DNA of 64,000 bases from HT1-32 sp040219025 (lineage in GTDB: Bacteria > Pseudomonadota > Alphaproteobacteria > Rhodospirillales > HT1-32): assembly GCA_040219025.1 (NCBI GenBank), contig JAVJTE010000007.1:62001-126000 (forward strand), written 5' to 3'. The notes under the pieces are model-generated. The model worked only from the letters and a program-made list of their open reading frames with translations, was not told where the DNA came from and searched no databases. Below are positions 60,638-64,000 of this stretch, one piece after another. Each line of letters opens with the position of its first letter. Positions within the stretch are counted from its first letter, which is position 1. A program made the position numbers and the translations under genes.

Positions 60638-60871
60638 ATGCTTGTGATGATGGATCATAAGGATGTCCGGGTGATGAAACCGATGCCGGACATGGCAATT
60701 CCGGGCTGTCATGTCCCCCACCTCTGCTGCCTGACGGCGATATTAGCCAAGACCGGACTGGAAGACCTGAATTCCGATTGCGCCACGTTCCTGCGCACCA
60801 TCGTCATACTGGTCTTCCTCACTGGTATTCTGTTGATCTTTGTCGACGTGATGCTGGTCGCGCTCCATTAG
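60638..60871 (+). CDS. Doubtful small ORF with one C-terminal helix
   Basis: The 516 bases from 60369 to 60884 hold no recognisable gene; they are AT-richer than the surroundings. The only candidate is a 77-residue frame, with a Met-rich start, three cysteines and a hydrophobic end (TIVILVFLTGILLIFVDVML). No Shine-Dalgarno is seen and no family is recognised. The helix is the only argument for it being real. The part from 60369 to 60637 shows nothing further. Confidence 0.25.
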   Translation: MLVMMDHKDVRVMKPMPDMAIPGCHVPHLCCLTAILAKTGLEDLNSDCATFLRTIVILVFLTGILLIFVDVMLVALH

Positions 60872-60884
60872 AATCCGTCCACAT

Positions 60885-62741
60885 CTATAGCGAATAACCT
60901 TCCCGTTTATGCGGGACCAGCGACTGGGCAGCGAGACGAATTGGCGCATTCGCCGCGCCAAACCCGTCATAGTCACAGCGCTGTACCACCTCAAAGAAGA
61001 AGCGGTCGGCAAAAACATCCGTGTAGACCTGATAATAGGCGCCTGTCTCATCCTGGTCATAAAGAATATTGAGATCCTGCATCCTGCCGATCAGATCAGA
61101 TGCCAGACCAAGACGAGCCTCCAGATCATCGTAGTAGTTCTGGGGGATATGGAGCAGCACAACGCCGTTCGCCCGCAGCGTCTCAACCGTCGCGAAGATA
61201 TCATCGGTCGCGAAGGCAATATGCTGAATTCCCGTACCGAAATATTCAGTCATGAACCGGGACGCCATGGTGTGCGTGCTGTCCGATGCATTCAGACAGA
61301 TACGAACACTTCTGTCGGGTGATTGCACCACCTGGCTCTCAATGATGCCGGACGGATCGGCGATGTCGGTCTGCGGAGTTTTCTCGAAATCAAACTGCGA
61401 AAGATAAAACAGACGCCAACGCAGAATTTCCTCACGGGTCATCGCCATCGCGATATGGTCGATACGGGTCAGACCGGCACCACCACCTTCCTCGGAAGTT
61501 GCTTCGAAATCCGCTTCCCAGAGCATTCCGGACTTCCTGGAATCATCGGTAAAATAGATCAGCGACCCTCCCGGTCCCCGCACCGCAGGAATTTCCAGTT
61601 CCCCCGGACCAACCGTCTGATGGAATGTATCCGCGAGCAACTCTCCGGCTCTTGCCATTGCTGCCTGCGCATCATCAAGGCGCAGCCCCAGAGCACAGAC
61701 CGAAGTACCATGTACCAGCTGATAGGAATGGGCAAAGCCATCATTCTCTGTGTTGACGACGAGGTTAATATCACCCTGACACCATCGCACGACATCCTTC
61801 GATTTATGTGTGCCTGCAGGCTGAAACCCGAGCCCCCGCAACAACGCCGTCAGGGGCTTTGCATTCTCGTCATCGACGGAGAATTCCAGAAACTCGAACC
61901 CCTTGCAGGCCGCTGGTGGGGGCAGCCTGCGCTTGCCCATACCTTCCATCATCCAGATCAGCGAACGGTTACCGTCTCTCGCTATCTGCCGGGGCAAACC
62001 GGTTCTGAACTGGTCGTTGAATATTTCGAGGCTGAGCCAGCCGTCATAGCCGGTATCGGAAACCGCCCTCATGAAATCGAGCACAGGTAAGTCGCCCTGC
62101 CCCGGAAAGTTACGGAAAAACCGGGACCATTTCAGCAGGTCCATATCCAGCTTCGGCGCATCCGCTATCTGTACAAAGGTGATCCGGTCCGCCGGGATTG
62201 AACGCACGGGCTCAATCGGAAGACCTCGCGACAACATGTGAAAACTGTCGAGGATGATACCGACCCTCGGATGGCCAGCACGTTTCACGACCTCCCAGGC
62301 ATCACGGTAATCCCAGATATATTTACCCCAGGCCAATGCTTCATAACCAACATTGACGCCGAAACTCTCTGCCAGGTCACCCAGTTCCCGCAGATCATTC
62401 GCGGCACGGTCGATACCACCGAGGCTGACCGGAGAAATATTCGAGCAAACGAGAATATTCTCGGTACCAAGCTCGTTCATCAGCTGGAATTTACGCCGGG
62501 CACGTTCAAAGTTACGTCCGCGCTGCGGCTCCGGCATACCTTCAAAATCCCGAAACGGCTGGAAAGCGACAATCTCCAGCCCCAGGTCGCGAACCAGCTG
62601 ACCGATTTCCAGTGGCGACATGTCGCAGGACAGAAGATCAACCTCGAAGATCTCGATGCCCTGAAATCCGGCCGCGCTGATCGCCGACAGCTTGTCGACC
62701 AGACTGCCGCCAAGTGAGACGGTTGCGATAGAAGTGCGCAT
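60885..62741 (-). CDS. quiC: Sugar phosphate isomerase/epimerase-HPPD-like fusion, 3-dehydroshikimate dehydratase-like
   Basis: A 618-residue two-domain protein. Residues ~1-270 are an AP-endonuclease/xylose-isomerase TIM barrel (MRTSIATVSLGGSLVDKLSA, GYEALAWGKYIWDYRDAWEV, LDSFHMLSRG, LSLEIFNDQFR). From ~285 come two VOC units like 4-hydroxyphenylpyruvate dioxygenase (FEFLEFSVDDENA, TRIDHIAMAM, IQHIAFATDDIFATVE, FFEVVQR). This plan is that of QuiC/AsbF-like 3-dehydroshikimate dehydratases, giving protocatechuate. GAGAGG precedes the ATG. It is downstream of an oxidoreductase gene, fitting catabolism of quinate-like compounds. Confidence 0.83.
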   Translation of the reverse strand: MRTSIATVSLGGSLVDKLSAISAAGFQGIEIFEVDLLSCDMSPLEIGQLVRDLGLEIVAFQPFRDFEGMPEPQRGRNFERARRKFQLMNELGTENILVCSNISPVSLGGIDRAANDLRELGDLAESFGVNVGYEALAWGKYIWDYRDAWEVVKRAGHPRVGIILDSFHMLSRGLPIEPVRSIPADRITFVQIADAPKLDMDLLKWSRFFRNFPGQGDLPVLDFMRAVSDTGYDGWLSLEIFNDQFRTGLPRQIARDGNRSLIWMMEGMGKRRLPPPAACKGFEFLEFSVDDENAKPLTALLRGLGFQPAGTHKSKDVVRWCQGDINLVVNTENDGFAHSYQLVHGTSVCALGLRLDDAQAAMARAGELLADTFHQTVGPGELEIPAVRGPGGSLIYFTDDSRKSGMLWEADFEATSEEGGGAGLTRIDHIAMAMTREEILRWRLFYLSQFDFEKTPQTDIADPSGIIESQVVQSPDRSVRICLNASDSTHTMASRFMTEYFGTGIQHIAFATDDIFATVETLRANGVVLLHIPQNYYDDLEARLGLASDLIGRMQDLNILYDQDETGAYYQVYTDVFADRFFFEVVQRCDYDGFGAANAPIRLAAQSLVPHKREGYSL

Positions 62742-62794
62742 TCACTGCCTCTCAAAAATCAGGGCGTGGCATCAAGGTATGGTGCCACGTCATC

Positions 62795-63487
62795 TCAGGC
62801 ATATTTCATGAACTGGAGCGTATAGATGCCGGAGACAAACGAAGCGATTACTGTCGCCTCACGACTGAGCCGGCGGGCCACAGACTCCAGAATTTTTTCC
62901 ATATGTTCACGACTGATCGATTCAATCATCAGTACAGCATCGAAATCCATGGCCCCCGGTCGCAGTGACAATGATTCACCGCTCAACGGCTGGCGCTGAA
63001 TATTTGCTTTTGCCCCGGCATGAACCCCGGTCACGAACTTTTCTGCAAACAGGTCGTCGACGATATCGCGAACCGCCAGACCAAAGGCATCACCCGGAGA
63101 ATGCGGATTGCTTCCCGGAGCGGTGAAGCTGATCCGCACCGTCGCCAGAACACCGCCAATCCCCGCCCCACGGGTCATTATGGTACGGCAGGGGGAACGC
63201 ACAAAATTTTCAAAATAGACATGAACTTTCTTCGTCCATTCTGTCCGTGCATTACCGGTTACGAAATACCCGTCAGACTCAAAGACATCGATGCTGTCTG
63301 CTTCATAAAGCGTGAAGTACTTGAAAGGCCGGCCCTCCGCTTCGACATAACGTCGGCCAACGGCAATGCCCGGCGTCAGGACGCGCTCCGGAATATGCTC
63401 AACATTGTGCCATTCGTTGAACTCGTCCTCGTGGCCGTTGGTTATATCGTGCCAGATCGGCAGGAATGCCATTCCATGCAAAGTCAT
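62795..63487 (-). CDS. Conserved hypothetical protein, dimeric alpha/beta-barrel type
   Basis: A 230-residue protein with two ferredoxin-like halves. The first begins FLPIWHDITNGHEDEFNEWHNVEHIPERV, where the WHNxEHIPER pattern is typical of dimeric alpha/beta barrel (EthD-like) proteins; the second carries DFDAVLMIESISREHMEKI. AGGAGA precedes the ATG, which overlaps the stop of the oxidoreductase gene by ATGA. The conserved His residues may bind substrate. Exact function not recognised; the context suggests a step in catabolism with the quiC-like enzyme. Confidence 0.65.
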   Translation of the reverse strand: MTLHGMAFLPIWHDITNGHEDEFNEWHNVEHIPERVLTPGIAVGRRYVEAEGRPFKYFTLYEADSIDVFESDGYFVTGNARTEWTKKVHVYFENFVRSPCRTIMTRGAGIGGVLATVRISFTAPGSNPHSPGDAFGLAVRDIVDDLFAEKFVTGVHAGAKANIQRQPLSGESLSLRPGAMDFDAVLMIESISREHMEKILESVARRLSREATVIASFVSGIYTLQFMKYA

Positions 63488-64000
63488 CTGCTGCTCTCCT
63501 GTGAATAAACCGGTTCATCTTTCCAGCTGTTATCGCGGCGTAAGGGAAGTTCGACCAATGCCCGCTTTCTGTGTGATTCGAAAACTGCGTGGATCATGTC
63601 AGTAACGATGCGGGCTTCCTTCGGACCGCCGACCGGATCGCGATCTTCCTCAATTGCCGATAACAGTTCGTCAATCGCGAGCCAGTGCCGTGCCTGGTAT
63701 TTTGGCGCAACAAGCGGTTCCGGAATCCCGATTCCGGCGCTTGAGACATCCTGCCACTGGACCCCCGAACGACCGGGAGACCAGCTCGGATCACCAAGAT
63801 ATTTGACCGCCGGAATTGTCCCCTCGATCAGCTCGATGATCCCGCGCGAGCCAAATATCTGGAGTCCGTACCGGGATGGTTCATGACCAACACCTGCTCC
63901 CTGCCGCGAACTGAAATGAGCAACCGCCTGATACGGCATGCCAAACATCGCGTTGATGGTATTGCCGATGATCCGGCCGGTCCCTTCTGCGCCTTCACGG
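63484..64000 (-). CDS. Gfo/Idh/MocA-family oxidoreductase, C-terminal part
   Basis: Only the C-terminal 171 residues are in the window; the frame stays open to base 64000 and the true start lies beyond the edge. AVAHFSSRQGAGVGHEPSRYGLQIFGSRGIIEL and the late WLAIDELLSAIEEDRDPVGGPKEAR, a typical ending of the substrate domain, identify the family. It is followed by the barrel-protein and quiC-like genes in one minus-strand operon. Confidence 0.8.
   Translation of the reverse strand, partial: REGAEGTGRIIGNTINAMFGMPYQAVAHFSSRQGAGVGHEPSRYGLQIFGSRGIIELIEGTIPAVKYLGDPSWSPGRSGVQWQDVSSAGIGIPEPLVAPKYQARHWLAIDELLSAIEEDRDPVGGPKEARIVTDMIHAVFESHRKRALVELPLRRDNSWKDEPVYSQESSR

Overview
The window looks like chromosomal DNA of a free-living, probably marine or soil, alphaproteobacterium, most likely near the Rhodospirillales. 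Pointers are the high GC content, a fused anthranilate synthase trpE(G) behind a Trp-codon leader peptide, an imuA-imuB-dnaE2 mutagenesis cassette behind a GTTC-N7-GTTC LexA box of the alphaproteobacterial type, TRAP transporters, and many ABC importers tied to small catabolic operons. The genus assignment is inference. No phage, transposase, CRISPR array or resistance gene was seen.

Layout. 1-258: C-terminus of a TRAP permease. 469-8933: RpiR regulator followed by a peptide/nickel-type ABC importer wrapped around two cytoplasmic phosphodiesterases, probably a system for taking up and cleaving phosphodiesters. 8940-16364 (minus): an opine/D-amino-acid oxidase-like three-subunit flavoenzyme, an AhpD-like protein and a spermidine/putrescine-type ABC importer, with a divergent LysR gene at 16450. 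17318-23280 (minus): a TRAP transporter followed by a Gfo/Idh/MocA oxidoreductase, an isopropylmalate/tartrate dehydrogenase-like enzyme and a pyrone-lactonase-like amidohydrolase, facing a GntR regulator with matching candidate operators. 24251-31269: racemase-like protein, enoyl-CoA hydratase, orphan PAS histidine kinase, LolD/FtsX-type exporter. 31493-36940: SOS mutagenesis cassette. 37121-41813: tRNA-Ala, yggT, folD, YjbR, 2-Cys peroxiredoxin, thioredoxin reductase and LysR.

41897-42095 holds no protein gene but a chain of hairpins whose loops and linker carry repeated CCTCCC motifs and which ends in a strong intrinsic terminator: a candidate anti-Shine-Dalgarno small RNA. 42215-44994: a sulfonate/nitrate-type ABC importer. 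45011-47399: trp attenuator (possibly leaderless trpL, antiterminator, terminator) and trpE(G). 47503-52722: cysteine hydrolase, N-formylglutamate amidohydrolase, Ada, YcgN-like protein, CobB and a Sco-like protein. 52877-57903: mtnP, mtnA, a class II aldolase/short-chain dehydrogenase fusion and a VOC protein, which together could form a methylthioadenosine salvage route through DHAP. 57920-60368: DUF983, transglutaminase-like and two envelope proteins, one built of seven cysteine repeats. 60885-64000 (minus): 3-dehydroshikimate dehydratase-like enzyme, an alpha/beta-barrel protein and a partial oxidoreductase.

Most operons are tightly packed, with ATGA-type overlaps. Several starts are non-ATG (TTG for the RpiR, AhpD-like and racemase-like genes; GTG for the LolD-like gene), judged from Shine-Dalgarno spacing. 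All functional assignments come from reading motifs by eye; no database search was run.
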